A DNA stretch of 64,000 bases from CAWFZT01 sp963820415 (GCA_963820415.1 CAWFZT010000004.1:806001-870000), one strand, 5' to 3'; shown: positions 27,292 to 36,820, numbered from the stretch's first letter. Notes: generated from the letters alone by a model not told the origin. Numbers and translations are program-made.

Positions 27292-30186
27292 TCACGACCG
27301 GTAAGTAATGTCTAATGCCACAATCTGCCCGTTTTGAAGTGTGAACCAGACCTTTCCATGGTGGATGGAAGGGTTACCAAGGCGCGGCTGGTCGGGCGTG
27401 TATCGCCATAATTCTTTTCCGGTGGCGGCATCCAGGGCCAGGATAGGGCGCGTGCCAGTATTAATGGGGACGACCAAGGCGCCGCCATCCAAAGCGAGAG
27501 TCCCAATAAGGGATACGTTATCTGTCCCCAGGCCGGCCAACCAGCGCAGGCTGCCGTCCTGGGTGGAAATGGCGGTAATGCGGTTTTGCAGGCTATTTGT
27601 GTCGGTCAGTTGGCTGTACAAAGTCTGACCGTCTGGGCTCAGGACGGCCTGGCCAATGCCGAGAGAGTTGGCGGCAGCCGCCTGCCACACTTTTTGGCCG
27701 TTATCCAGTTGGTAAGCTGAAATGGGGGAATTGACGTAGACAATGCCAGCGCGGATCATGGCGTTGCCCGGAACGGAAACTCCATCCAGGATTACCGACC
27801 AGACCAGCCTGCCGGATGGCAGATCGAGCAGATTTAGATGAGCCTGGTTGCCGGATCCACCGGTCACCCAGGCGAGGCGGTCGCCATCCACCACGGCGGC
27901 CATGAGCCCAAAACCTTGAGCCTGGAAATGCCACAAGGGTTTGAGCTCCGGAAGATGGACAGCGTACAAAACGCTGCCGCTGGAAGCCAAAAGAAAATCA
28001 TCCCCGACCACCAGGCCGGTACGAAAGTTACCCGCCTGGTTCTCGAGGCTGCCTCGAAGGGCGGCCTGGCTGGTCGAAGGATCGATCTGGTAAAGGTCGC
28101 CGGCCTGATCGGCGACGATGAACAGCGAATGCCAGACTTGGGGAGGGGAATAAAATGGGCTTTGCTTGAAGGGAGGATCGTTGAGGCTGGATGACCAGGC
28201 CAGCTCAAGCGGTTGGGCAGCGTTCCAGGCAGGACCAAACCGCCAGATATAGCCCTTGGTATCCACCATCCAGACTGCGCCTCCACCTTCTACGAGGCCC
28301 AAACGGAAATCGATATCCTGGAGGGCAGGGACGACGCTGGTCCCAGAAATGGCAGATAAGCGTTTACCATCCTCAGACAGGCGATAAAGCATACCTCCGC
28401 TGGCGGCAGCAAGCAGGGTTTTGCCAACCAGAACGGGGGCGCCCTCGTAATCTTGCTCCACGCTGGTCCAGAGCAGCTTGCCGTCAGCTTTGCTCACGGC
28501 GGAAATATGGCCGTTTTCATCGATGAGATAGACAGCTTCTTTTCCTAATGCAGGTTGGGTGCGTAATATACTGCCGATCTGGGTTTGCCAGAGCTGTTTA
28601 CCGCTGGAAACCTGGAGTGCGTATAGATTCATGTCCCGGCTGGCGATGAAAACGGTCCCATCCGCAGAAATGAGCGGCGCTTCAACGGATTGACCAGTAG
28701 AAAAAACCCACTGTTTTTTCCCTGAGGCAGCGTTGAAAGCATACACGACGCCATCATCGGACCCAAGCATGACTGTGTTACTATCCACAGCCGGCGAAGC
28801 CACAACTGCTGCGCCGGTGGTATATTTCCACAACAGCGCCCCGCTGCGAGCATCCAGGGCATACACATTGCGATCCTCGCTGCCAAAGACCAGGCTGTCT
28901 CCAACCACAACTGGACGGGTGACGATATTATCACCGCAGGTGAAGGACCAGCGAAACAGGCCGCGTAGATCCAGGACTACCAGTTGTTTGCCGCTGTCGC
29001 CAAAATAAACCTGCTGGTGGGATGAATCGAAGGTGGGCTGCCCATAAATCGTGCCATTGGGGTGATAACGCCAGAGCACCTGCCCGGGCGCCCGGGAGAT
29101 ATCCAGAGCGAGCAGGTCGCCGCCCTGCCCGGCGACTAACAGCAGCGGTGGGTTGGTTGGCACCCAGACAGGCTGAACGGTGCTTTCAGTGGTGTCGTTA
29201 GCCGTGCGGGTTCTTCCAAGTATGTCCAGAACCCAACTGGCAGGATCCGACAGGGTGGTGGGCGCAGCCTGAGCGGAAGCATCCAGCAGGGAGACGGCCG
29301 GCATGGGTGAGACAGGCTGGCGCTGAGCCGCCCCGTTTGCATAATAGCTGCTGCTGACCACCTGCGTGCGGGTAAGAACCTTCCCCGTGGGATCGAGCTC
29401 CTGTTCGGCAACCTGGCCTACCCCACTGCAAAACCAGTCGAGATAGGTGGTGGCGTTGATCGTCTGACCTTGTTGCTGGATAGCGAGGCGGAGTGAGACT
29501 TTGCGACAGTCGTTGAAATTCCCCAATGGACCTTGGTAGGACGGTTCAGCGGCGATCGTCCCGGTGGAGTGATACTGGAAATTGCCCAGGCTGCCAGCCG
29601 TCTGCCATGTGGCGCCTGGCTGGAAATCCGCCGGACGCAGCAAAAGGGGCGGATCAAAAACCAGGCCGCCATTGTCGGCCGGGGTATACATGGCAAGCTG
29701 GTAGTCGCCCGAAGCCGTGCGCAGGATCACTGCGGTGGAGCGATCGACTGCGCTGTCCGCAGCCAGGGTCTGATCCTCTTCGAGGATGATCTGCATGGAA
29801 GAAATGCGGTTGGTAAACTGGCTGTCATCCAGGCTAGTTTCGCCAGGTTTCTGGACGAATTTGCGCAATTCATCGACGTAGGTCAGGCGCAGCTCAGAGG
29901 CCAGGGCGCGCTGATGGGCCAGGACCTGGGTATTTTCACTGTGAAACGAATGGACGGCGCCGGCCTGGGTGACCTGTTCTCCCAACCAGGCATCCCCGTC
30001 GGAGATGGGGACATAGCGGTTCAGGGTCAGGCCGCTGACCGGAAAAGCCGGAAGCCAGGGAAAGATAAAAACCAGGCCGGTGCAGGCGAGCAGCAGCAGA
30101 GCCGCCAGGGTGAGCAAGCCATCCACGACCAGGGTCCGGCTGGCGTATAAGGTTTTTAAAGATGAAGCTGTCCCAACATTTTTCAA
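27292..30186 (-). CDS. PQQ-like beta-propeller protein, membrane-anchored
   Basis: 964 aa with an N-terminal membrane anchor (about 18-45), a domain of about 250 residues, then a long series of PQQ-enzyme-like repeats. Repeats show the alternating pattern of GxxxALDxxxGxxLWxY: YALDARSGALLWKYTTG, YAFNAASGKKQWVFSTG, YALQVSSGKQLWQTQIG, AVSKADGKLLWTS, ending LALDAATGKELWRYTP. These form an eight-bladed propeller type fold used for protein or polymer interaction; catalytic PQQ binding is not implied because dehydrogenase residues are not evident. It leads the envelope operon with the membrane protein, PrsW and secreted protease. Confidence 0.88.
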   Translation of the reverse strand: MKNVGTASSLKTLYASRTLVVDGLLTLAALLLLACTGLVFIFPWLPAFPVSGLTLNRYVPISDGDAWLGEQVTQAGAVHSFHSENTQVLAHQRALASELRLTYVDELRKFVQKPGETSLDDSQFTNRISSMQIILEEDQTLAADSAVDRSTAVILRTASGDYQLAMYTPADNGGLVFDPPLLLRPADFQPGATWQTAGSLGNFQYHSTGTIAAEPSYQGPLGNFNDCRKVSLRLAIQQQGQTINATTYLDWFCSGVGQVAEQELDPTGKVLTRTQVVSSSYYANGAAQRQPVSPMPAVSLLDASAQAAPTTLSDPASWVLDILGRTRTANDTTESTVQPVWVPTNPPLLLVAGQGGDLLALDISRAPGQVLWRYHPNGTIYGQPTFDSSHQQVYFGDSGKQLVVLDLRGLFRWSFTCGDNIVTRPVVVGDSLVFGSEDRNVYALDARSGALLWKYTTGAAVVASPAVDSNTVMLGSDDGVVYAFNAASGKKQWVFSTGQSVEAPLISADGTVFIASRDMNLYALQVSSGKQLWQTQIGSILRTQPALGKEAVYLIDENGHISAVSKADGKLLWTSVEQDYEGAPVLVGKTLLAAASGGMLYRLSEDGKRLSAISGTSVVPALQDIDFRLGLVEGGGAVWMVDTKGYIWRFGPAWNAAQPLELAWSSSLNDPPFKQSPFYSPPQVWHSLFIVADQAGDLYQIDPSTSQAALRGSLENQAGNFRTGLVVGDDFLLASSGSVLYAVHLPELKPLWHFQAQGFGLMAAVVDGDRLAWVTGGSGNQAHLNLLDLPSGRLVWSVILDGVSVPGNAMIRAGIVYVNSPISAYQLDNGQKVWQAAAANSLGIGQAVLSPDGQTLYSQLTDTNSLQNRITAISTQDGSLRWLAGLGTDNVSLIGTLALDGGALVVPINTGTRPILALDAATGKELWRYTPDQPRLGNPSIHHGKVWFTLQNGQIVALDITYRS

Positions 30187-30534
30187 AGGTCACCAGGTGG
30201 CTGCCAAACAAGAAGAGAAGATTTGATCAAAAATCTGGATAGTCTGTTCATTGCTGATGATCGGGAGCGTGTTGATAGTTTTTAGCGGATCAGGGTCGGA
30301 ATTGTTCCGCGAAAAAAACAACTCGAAACAAATCGGGGGCGCCGTACAGCAGGGGTTCGGTTGAGGTACATAGCTGGCATGATAGCGTTTCACTATGGGG
30401 TGGTAATGTGCAAATAGTATGGCTTCAATTATATTATGACAGAACAGGTGAAAATACAACTACATTAATATGCAGTTTTACCACCAAATTGTGCAGTTTT
30501 TCCTTGTACACCCCTTTCAAAAAAGTGATTGTAC

Positions 30535-30740
30535 AAAAGGCATGATGCACCAACCGGTCGCTCAACGGGGCAGTTGAAATCAGGCGATGCTTGGGATCGT
30601 GGATAAAAAAATGGGGATATGGACCAGGCCGGTAGCAGCTGGCACCCGACAACCGCCAAATTTTTTTCGATGGGTTCTCTGGCGGTACTCAGTTGCAGGA
30701 GGTGTTCTAGACCAGCCAAAACAGCCGGACGCATGCCCGG
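30535..30740 (-). pseudogene. Reverse transcriptase (RNA-directed DNA polymerase) N-terminal relic
   Basis: Within a 730-bp gap (30187-30914) without intact genes, the minus strand encodes RPGPYPHFFIHDPKHRLISTAPLSDRLVHHAFC, very like the conserved N-terminal block of retron/group II/DGR-type reverse transcriptases (PYxxFxIxDPKxRxISAAPFxDRVVHHAL). Just upstream, in another frame, GLEHLLQLSTA fits the preceding family segment. The catalytic YADD region is missing, so this is a decayed fragment. The rest of the gap holds nothing I can name. Confidence 0.55.
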
Positions 30741-30914
30741 TTTTGTTCCTCCAGCCTGGCATCTTGATCCAGTTATCGGCCAGCCCGTGTTGCCGGCGAC
30801 AGGCAGCTTGTGACAGTTTTTAGACCAACGCGACTATAATTAAAAGAGAGGTATGTAGAAATTTTCTCCTTAACAACCCAATAGAGGGGTGGGTCGCATG
30901 AAAGGGAAAAAAAG

Positions 30915-31874
30915 ATGATGAAACGATTTCGGTGTTTAGCCATTCTTTTGAGCCTGGCTCTGGCCTTGATGGCCTGCCAGTTGATACAACAGATATCGAA
31001 GCAGCCTGCAGAACCAACCAGCGTAGCTACCGCCAGCCTTGAAAAGAACACCCCAACGGGTAAAGTCCCACAAACCGAGCAAGCGGATCCCACCGTGAGG
31101 CAAAAGCCCCCGCAATCCCAGGCAGCCGAAATCCGGCCCAAAGAAATGCGCACAAAGTTGACCCATCTCTCCAATTTAATTGGTTATCAGGTGCTGGATG
31201 AGAATGGGGACAAACTGGGCGTCGCCAGCGACTATATCGTCAATACCTGCGAGACCTATATCATTTACATCCTGATGGAGCCGGTAGCCAGCCTTAACAT
31301 CGCGCCCGGAAGCCGGGTTGTGATTCCGTTCGAAGCAGTGACGATCAACAGCGGCGTGTTGGACGCCCAGAATAAGGCGATCCAGTTGCGCCTGATCCCA
31401 GAGCAGTTCTCGGGGGCGCCGACTCTTCCTGCCGGGAAGCAGCTTACGCCAACCGATTGGGAGGGCGCAACGCGGGACTTCTGGATGAAGGCGGTGCGCA
31501 TCGGTAAGTTGGCGACTAGTTGCAATGTCTCTGGTGGCCCGACGTACAAGGTTGCCTATGCCACCCAACTATTGGGGGTCGAGCTGTACGATGGAAACAA
31601 AAACCTGCTCGGCTCAGTCCAAGACGCGATCCTGGAGCCCGAAAGTGGCAAAATCGGTTTCTACATCGTTAAGCCTGCAAAAGGCGATGGGCTGGTGATG
31701 GTGTCCTTGGGAGTCACCAATATCCCGAAAGAGGCGCTCTTACCCGGCGGCGCGCTCACGCTGGTGCTTCTGGCCCAACCGGCAGTATTTTGGGATGCAC
31801 CGCGTATCACCAGTGTCGACCAGGCCGACGATTTCGCGCTGCAAGCCAAGATGCGCCAGTATTGGGGAAGGTAG
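30915..31874 (+). CDS. PRC-barrel domain lipoprotein
   Basis: 319-aa secreted lipoprotein: signal peptide with lipobox LMACQ (about residue 20), Pro/Thr-rich linker, then two PRC-barrel-like units. Unit one: LSNLIGYQVLDENGDKLGVASDYIVN...VVIPFEAV. Unit two: QLLGVELYDGNKNLLGSVQDAILEPESGKIGFYIVK. PRC barrels are small beta folds found in RNA-processing and photosynthetic proteins, and external versions are common in Chloroflexota. Function unknown. An integrase fragment starts within 35 bp of its stop. Confidence 0.82.
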   Translation: MMKRFRCLAILLSLALALMACQLIQQISKQPAEPTSVATASLEKNTPTGKVPQTEQADPTVRQKPPQSQAAEIRPKEMRTKLTHLSNLIGYQVLDENGDKLGVASDYIVNTCETYIIYILMEPVASLNIAPGSRVVIPFEAVTINSGVLDAQNKAIQLRLIPEQFSGAPTLPAGKQLTPTDWEGATRDFWMKAVRIGKLATSCNVSGGPTYKVAYATQLLGVELYDGNKNLLGSVQDAILEPESGKIGFYIVKPAKGDGLVMVSLGVTNIPKEALLPGGALTLVLLAQPAVFWDAPRITSVDQADDFALQAKMRQYWGR

Positions 31875-31905
31875 ATCAGAGTCTCCTCTTATTTTCCCAA
31901 ACTCT

Positions 31906-32020
31906 GTTGGGGACATCAGCCTGACGCTCAACACGTATTCCCACGTGCTTCGCTCCATACAGGATGAGGCTGCGGATAAGCTAGATGAGCTGGTGACGCT
32001 AGAAGAGGTCGAGGTTGAGC
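31906..32020 (+). pseudogene. Tyrosine recombinase (XerC/integrase) C-terminal relic
   Basis: The frame reads VGDISLTLNTYSHVLRSIQDEAADKLDELV, the typical end of a tyrosine integrase in which the active Tyr sits in LNTYSHVL. The upstream catalytic residues (R, H-x-x-R) are gone. It has fused into the next relic. This is the only integrase trace near the island that begins at about 33.5 kb. Confidence 0.6.
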
Positions 32021-32034
32021 TTCCAGGCGGGGTT

Positions 32035-32206
32035 ATGTTAGAAACTCTCTTTTCATCCCGGGTCGGGTCAAAGATCATAACTACATTATTCATGTCCCCT
32101 GCCATCGGGTTCCATGCCTTGGAATTGGCGCAGCGCCTGGGGGGAGAGTTATAGCGCGGTTTGGAAGGAACTGGTCAACCAAATCCTCAGTGATAATGTT
32201 TCCTAA
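32035..32206 (+). pseudogene. HTH-domain (nucleotidyltransferase-type N-terminus) relic
   Basis: ATG 32035 begins MLETLFSSRVGSKIITTLFM, continuing FHALELAQRLGGE. After a frameshift near 32148 the next frame gives SYSAVWKELVNQ. This matches the winged-helix start (LFGSxxRxKLLxLFF...ELARxLGxxxSAVxxEL) of MarR/ArsR-like nucleotidyltransferase-associated proteins. Only about 55 codons remain. Confidence 0.45.
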
Positions 32207-32307
32207 GTCTTGCCCAATTTTATTTCCCTGAAAAGGTAATTTTATTCGTTCAAGACACGGCGTATAATAAAGTTGTCTCCTCTGCGCTAGATAGAAATGA
32301 GGTGTGT

Positions 32308-33374
32308 ATGAACGAGGAAATTTACCTGAAACTCGCCAAGCACTTAGATCGGCTGCCCGATGGATTCCCGCCCAGCCTGACAGGCGCAGACCTGCGCCTG
32401 CTGGAGAAGTTGTTTACCTCTGAAGAAGCTGAGCTGGCAGTGTATCTAACCCTTGACCGGGAGAGTGCCAACGTGATTGCCACGAGAGCTGCCCTCGCGC
32501 TGGATACAGTCGAGCAACGACTGGCAGAGATGGCAAAAAAGGGCCTCATATTATCCATCCGGGACGAGAACGGCACCTGTTCTTACCAGGCCGTACCACT
32601 CGTCGTTGGAATATATGAAATGCAGGTAAACAACCTGAGTGTCGATTTGCTCGACGCCTTCGATGATTACTGGAGCACAATCGAGGAGCGACCGCAGCCA
32701 GAGACAATCCCTCAAATGCGCACCATTCCGATCGGTCAGAGCATTGAAAGCCACCTGGAAGCAATGCCTTACGAACAGGTGAGCGAATTGGTCAATGCCC
32801 AGACTCGATTTGCTGTTGCTCCGTGTATCTGCCGGCGCCAAGCCAAACTGAGAGGGGGCGGGTGTACAGCGCCCGAGGAGAGCTGCCTGGTTTTTGGCGA
32901 TTGGGCAGACTTTTACGCCCGGACCGGGCGGGGTCGTGCGATTGATCGGTTTGATATGTTAGCGCTCCTTGCCAGGGCGGACGCAGCCAATCTGGTACTT
33001 CAACCAAGTAATTCGCGAGATGTGTCTTTCATCTGTTGTTGTTGTGGTTGCTGCTGCGGTGTATTATCGAGTTTAAGAATCACCCCAGGCCTGCCGACGT
33101 GGTTGCTAGTGCTTTCATCGCCACACTGACGTCCGAAACCTGCCAGGGATGCTGGACCTGCCTTGACCGATGCCAGATGCAGGCCCTGATAGCGGATGGC
33201 GACAGGGTTGCCATGAAGTCTGAGCGATGCATTGGCTGCGGGCTTTGTGTAACGACATGCCCAAGCGGGTCGCTGACTCTGTCCCGCAAGCCGGAAAAAG
33301 ATCGGATCCAGGTCCCCCCGACTTTGGATTCCACCTGGCGCATCATCAGCCAGGCGCAAGCGCAAGCTAAATGA
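32308..33374 (+). pseudogene. Cys-rich Fe-S protein with ferredoxin domain, one frameshift
   Basis: About 355 aa once a missing T in a TTT run near 33074 is restored. N-terminal winged-helix-like region (TLDRESANVIATRAALALDTVEQRLAEMAKKGLI), then a region with CICRRQ and CTAPEESCLVFG, a dense Cys cluster ICCCCGCCCGVL, and a C-terminal 2[4Fe-4S] ferredoxin domain: CQGCWTCLDRCQMQAL and CIGCGLCVTTCPSGSL. Frame 1 ends at 33129 with an unrelated tail; frame 2 carries the ferredoxin. Similar proteins in anaerobes are annotated as 4Fe-4S-binding regulators or electron carriers; the exact role is unknown. ATG 32308 follows GAGGTG. The indel looks like a homopolymer error. Confidence 0.75.
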
Positions 33375-33541
33375 GGAAGTGATTATAATCTCCAGTGCCC
33401 GCACTTGTAAAAGGGGGTTTTGGAGCCAGGCGCATACTTTAGCCAATGGACGCGTTGATCAGGATCCTCGACTTCTTTCTGCAGAAAAACGCGTTGACCC
33501 CATATATACTAAGTGCCAATCCAAAAACCAGCGCATCCAGG

Positions 33542-33583
33542 TGCCCCCGCAGAGGTTCGAACTCGGAACCTACTGATTCGAAG
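33542..33583 (-). repeat. tRNA-Arg(UCG) 3'-half fragment, copy 1 (left island border)
   Basis: Minus-strand sequence with exact 3'-half tRNA geometry: anticodon loop CTTCGAA (UCG), 5-nt stem, variable loop AGGTT, T-arm with TTCGAAC loop, then acceptor CGGGGGC and A73. The T-stem is damaged in this copy (CCGAG opposite CTCTG). The 5' half is absent. It resembles an attachment site left by integration into a tRNA gene. Confidence 0.6.
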
Positions 33584-33763
33584 ATGACCCCGGAAACTTC
33601 CACCTAGTACAGGCGGAAGTCGCAGGTCTTTTATGCCTATCTATGGCGGAACAAGTGTTCTGTATATCCGAAGAATCCACTGTTTTGTATTCAAACTGCA
33701 GCACAATTGCAGCAGCTATCTGTGAAAAGGAACCTGTAGACCCATCCAACAGGGTGCAATTGC
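33584..33763 (+). repeat. Direct repeat adjoining the tRNA fragment (copy A)
   Basis: Strongly similar to 44815-44990: shared stretches include GACCCCGGAAACTTCCACC, CGCAGGTCTTTTAT, TATGGCGGAA and ACTGTTTTGTATTCAAACTG. With the tRNA fragment it forms a direct repeat of about 220 bp flanking 11 kb of the island. No gene is supported from 33375 to 33888. Confidence 0.7.
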
Positions 33764-33888
33764 GGCGTAAAGTAATCAAAGATTTAGAAATTTTTGTAAC
33801 TTCTCAGCCAGCCGTACTTTGCGAAGCAGTTACTCCCTGTTATGAGTTACTGACTACACATCGATGGTCACATCATCTCTGTATATCG

Positions 33889-35217
33889 TTAATACGTTCC
33901 CTCGGGGTTAAAGTTTCCTTCACCTTTCAGATAAACGTTGAAGAACACCAGGACGATATCATTCATCTTCTCAATAACATAATATTTGTCGGCCGTCTCC
34001 CCGCCACCGGCTTTCTTCACCGAATTGGTAATCATAGAAACAAGAAACGGCGAGACAAGCGGCAGATCGGTCAGGCTCTGATGGTCCGTACCCGTGATAT
34101 GAACTTCGTAGGCTTTCGGGGCGGTGGCGGATACATGCTTGACTGCGACGACCGTGTTCGCGTCCGGAATGGCGGCAATCAACCGCATCATATCGTCAGC
34201 AAAAATGGTCAGGATCGGGACAGGATAAACCTTGTCGTTCATCACATACTTGCCATCGACATAGTCCAGGTATTCACCCAGCAGGTCGGCGTCCAGATTG
34301 ATCACTGCGTCAATGTCGTTCCGCTCTCTGGCTACCTGGGCACTGGCTGCCCCACCCAGAGAGTGACCCATCAAACCGATTTTCTCAGTATCTATGAGCT
34401 GATAGACCGCGTCTGAGCCGGCCACTTTGGTATGCGCGAGGATCGTATCCAGGACGAAATGGATATCGGCGGTGCGAAGCTTCATCCACTTCTGCTCGAG
34501 CTTAAATATCGCGGCTTCATCATATTTGCCATTATTGACGCCGGTGACCTCCTGGAGGAAGGATGGATCCACAGTGATCAGGTGGCCGTCGCTGCCGATG
34601 GTGTACAGGGAGTCGTAGGGATGATCAATGGAGCAGACCACGTAGCCGTTGCTCGCCAGATCCATAAAGGTGGAGGTGTTGCTGGCTTTCACACCAAATG
34701 CGCCATGTGAAAACACGACCAGCGGGTAGGTTCCACCGCTATCCTTGGGATACCAGAATTCAACGTTGACCTTTCTGTTCTCTCCAGTATTGGTAAAGGT
34801 TTCGATTCGACTCGCATCGGTATAAGTATAGTTGACGGTGGTGACCTCGTACTTACCGGTCATCTTGGGCAACTTATGCTGCGGGAAAATAAGGGCGGGG
34901 GTCACGGAGATGGCGACAAGTAGCAGCATTGCGATTGCATTGAACACGATACGACCGGTCTTATATTCTTTTTTCTCCTCCTTCTTGCGGATCAGCGTCC
35001 ACGCGCCAATCGCCGCCCAGACGAGTAGCAGTGCAGCAAGTCCGTACCAGCGGAAGCTCCACTGGATGACCGATACCAGCGTGAAGATAACGAAGGCGGC
35101 AAATGTACCGATACGGACAAAGCTTCTGATCTTCTTCTGGTTCGATTTCGTGATTATGCAGTAGGTTGCGAAGCCCGCTTCAATGATTAAAGCAATAATC
35201 AATAGTGTTGTTCCCAT
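33889..35217 (-). CDS. Membrane-anchored alpha/beta hydrolase (PAF-acetylhydrolase-like)
   Basis: 442 aa. Four N-terminal membrane segments (about 1-115) precede an alpha/beta-hydrolase domain. The nucleophile elbow is GHSLGG (IGLMGHSLGGAASAQVA), an oxyanion-type segment is VVFSHGAFG, the acid is likely in NLDADLLGEY or FADD, and the His in GTDHQSLTDLP. The order resembles platelet-activating-factor acetylhydrolase/isoform II-type lipases. The style and membrane module are unlike the chromosomal neighbours. It is followed, at the left, by the tRNA-fragment repeat and, at the right, by the DUF/SWIM relic. No attC-like site is seen beside it. Confidence 0.85.
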   Translation of the reverse strand: MGTTLLIIALIIEAGFATYCIITKSNQKKIRSFVRIGTFAAFVIFTLVSVIQWSFRWYGLAALLLVWAAIGAWTLIRKKEEKKEYKTGRIVFNAIAMLLLVAISVTPALIFPQHKLPKMTGKYEVTTVNYTYTDASRIETFTNTGENRKVNVEFWYPKDSGGTYPLVVFSHGAFGVKASNTSTFMDLASNGYVVCSIDHPYDSLYTIGSDGHLITVDPSFLQEVTGVNNGKYDEAAIFKLEQKWMKLRTADIHFVLDTILAHTKVAGSDAVYQLIDTEKIGLMGHSLGGAASAQVARERNDIDAVINLDADLLGEYLDYVDGKYVMNDKVYPVPILTIFADDMMRLIAAIPDANTVVAVKHVSATAPKAYEVHITGTDHQSLTDLPLVSPFLVSMITNSVKKAGGGETADKYYVIEKMNDIVLVFFNVYLKGEGNFNPEGTY

Positions 35218-35405
35218 GACGTTTTCCTTCCTCAGTTTCTTGAGTTTAGCATAATATATTAAAAAACGGTAACTACTCAGGCTATAGGGGCTAAGCAGTC
35301 ACTAAATATTAAACAATTAGGCGGGCTTAGCAAGCTGGTTCTTCCACTTAATTCTTCCATTCTTCAGCGTTTATATTCCTAATCTTATAAACCAATGGAG
35401 GAAAA

Positions 35406-35779
35406 ATGACCGATACAATCCTTGATAACCGCAAAGGTGAAGTAACAGCCATGATCAAAGTCGAGGCTGACCGCATCAAAACCGTTCAGCTTCATTGAAT
35501 ATCCTGCGGAACCAGTGTATCCTGGTTGATCTACGTGGAAGTGGAATGGGTATGTTTACCAGGTGTTGCCTATGTTGTCGCCAAGTCCCGCAAAGGAACC
35601 TGGGGATGCAGTTGTCCAGCCTGGAATTATCAACGTGGACAACATGGAGATTGCAAGCATATCCGGCATGTGGTGAACCAGATTGCCAGGAATATTCAGC
35701 CGGGACCTTACCTTAAGACCATCTTGACACCAGAGAAGACCAGAAGATTGTTAGCCGGTTTTCCTTGGTGGAAGTATAG
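35406..35779 (+). pseudogene. Fused remnant: coiled-coil protein start joined to SWIM zinc-finger protein
   Basis: The start MTDTILDNRKGEV...VEADRIKTVQLH, including the ribosome site and 70 bp upstream, repeats the gene at 46516. After about 50 codons, with a frameshift, it jumps (around 35560, CCAGGTGTTGCCTATG) straight into the SWIM protein: GVAYVVAKSRKGTWGCSCPAW...HGDCKHIRHVVNQ. The SWIM frame ends, after another indel, at TAG 35777 (RFSLVEV). About 1.2 kb present in the 46516-48093 copy is deleted. attC-like site 1 begins 28 bp after the end. Confidence 0.75.
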
Positions 35780-35806
35780 ATCATTTGCACATTATTATAA
35801 TGTACT

Positions 35807-35939
35807 GCCCAACGGCTTGCGTTACCGCGTGTGGGGGATGTAGTGGGGAAAAGCCAAAGCATAGAACCCGTCATTTGGGGCTGAGTCCCCAGAAGCGGTG
35901 GGCGAAGCCTCTGCGCGACTAGTGCACGAGGTGTTGGGC
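35807..35939 (-). repeat. attC-like recombination site 1
   Basis: 133 bp bounded by inverted integron core sites GCCCAAC (35807-35813) and GTTGGGC (35933-35939), perfect complements fitting RYYYAAC/GTTRRRY. Inner arms also match imperfectly (CTTGCGTTAC versus CTCGTGCAC). It lies 105 bp downstream of the minus-strand gene 36044-36820, as in integron cassettes. Confidence 0.75.
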
Positions 35940-36043
35940 AAGTTTTGCAAGACGGTTTTGAACTATGGTTTTGGGTTTTGTTCTGTAAGCTCTTTTAACC
36001 TTTTTCGTCTGACTCTTATCGGTGCTGCTAAACGGTGGGACTT

Positions 36044-36820
36044 TTAGATTTTCATTTCGCCGTTAGGCACAAATCCATTCTCTTTGAGCCAGTCATAGGA
36101 CTTTTGTATACCGTTTGTCTGAGTCTCCAATGACCAAAATGCATTCGGAGAATATTCATTCAGCGCACAACAAACCTCCTTGAAGGGAATATTCCCTTCT
36201 CCTATGGCTGCGTGTTGATCGGAAGTTCCGTCATTGTCATGAATATGGACATATTCGATTCTCCTTCCAAGCTTTTCGATCCAATTCATCACTGGAGTGG
36301 CGGAATTGCAGTGTGCGTGACCGATATCAAAACACGCGCTTACACGTCGGTCAGATATTGTATCAATTGTCTCGATCATAATATCAGGTGACATCTCAAG
36401 CATATTTTCTAGATGAAAATACACGTTCTCGGGCTTTTCATCTAGAAAATATTTCCAGAATTGGACGAAGCGAGGTATCCAGTTTTTTGGAGGGGAAGTG
36501 CGGGGAACGTATCCATGATGAAAAATAATATGCGTTGCCTCGAGTTTGCAAGCGGTTTGGTAGCCTAATAACATCCTCTCTCTGGATACGTCTCGGATCA
36601 TAGGGTCGTAGCTGCCACAATTAAGATCTCCAAAGGGCCCGTGGAGCGCTCTGAAGTCAATTGTCTTGATTTTCTCCAATTGATATTCAATGCGTGCAGG
36701 ATACAACTCTGGCTGAGTGGGATCCCAGAATGATTGGAGTTCAATCCCTAGTCTTTCGGAAAGACAAAAAGGAAGAACCACATCGAAATCATCATTATCG
36801 CTGAATATGATTCTTTTCAT
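36044..36820 (-). CDS. Sugar phosphate isomerase/epimerase-like TIM barrel (cassette gene)
   Basis: 258 aa from ATG 36820. AP-endonuclease-2/xylose-isomerase-like fold: RALHGPFGDLNCGSYDPMIRD, THIIFHHGYVP, NVYFHLENML, VSACFDIGHAHCNSATP, YVHIHDNDGTSDQHAAIGEGNIPF and SLETQTNG. His, Glu, Asp metal ligands (HFH, FDIGHAH, HIHDN) are all present. The longer frame from TTG 36877 would start inside the attC core and is unlikely. The gene fills one cassette: core site 2 lies 52 bp upstream and attC-like site 1 lies 105 bp downstream. Substrate unknown. Confidence 0.85.
   Translation of the reverse strand: MKRIIFSDNDDFDVVLPFCLSERLGIELQSFWDPTQPELYPARIEYQLEKIKTIDFRALHGPFGDLNCGSYDPMIRDVSRERMLLGYQTACKLEATHIIFHHGYVPRTSPPKNWIPRFVQFWKYFLDEKPENVYFHLENMLEMSPDIMIETIDTISDRRVSACFDIGHAHCNSATPVMNWIEKLGRRIEYVHIHDNDGTSDQHAAIGEGNIPFKEVCCALNEYSPNAFWSLETQTNGIQKSYDWLKENGFVPNGEMKI

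Noticed and set aside
33643..34416. 257-codon plus-strand frame opposite the hydrolase
   Set aside because: It overlaps the convincing hydrolase frame antisense and has no protein-like features or ribosome site.
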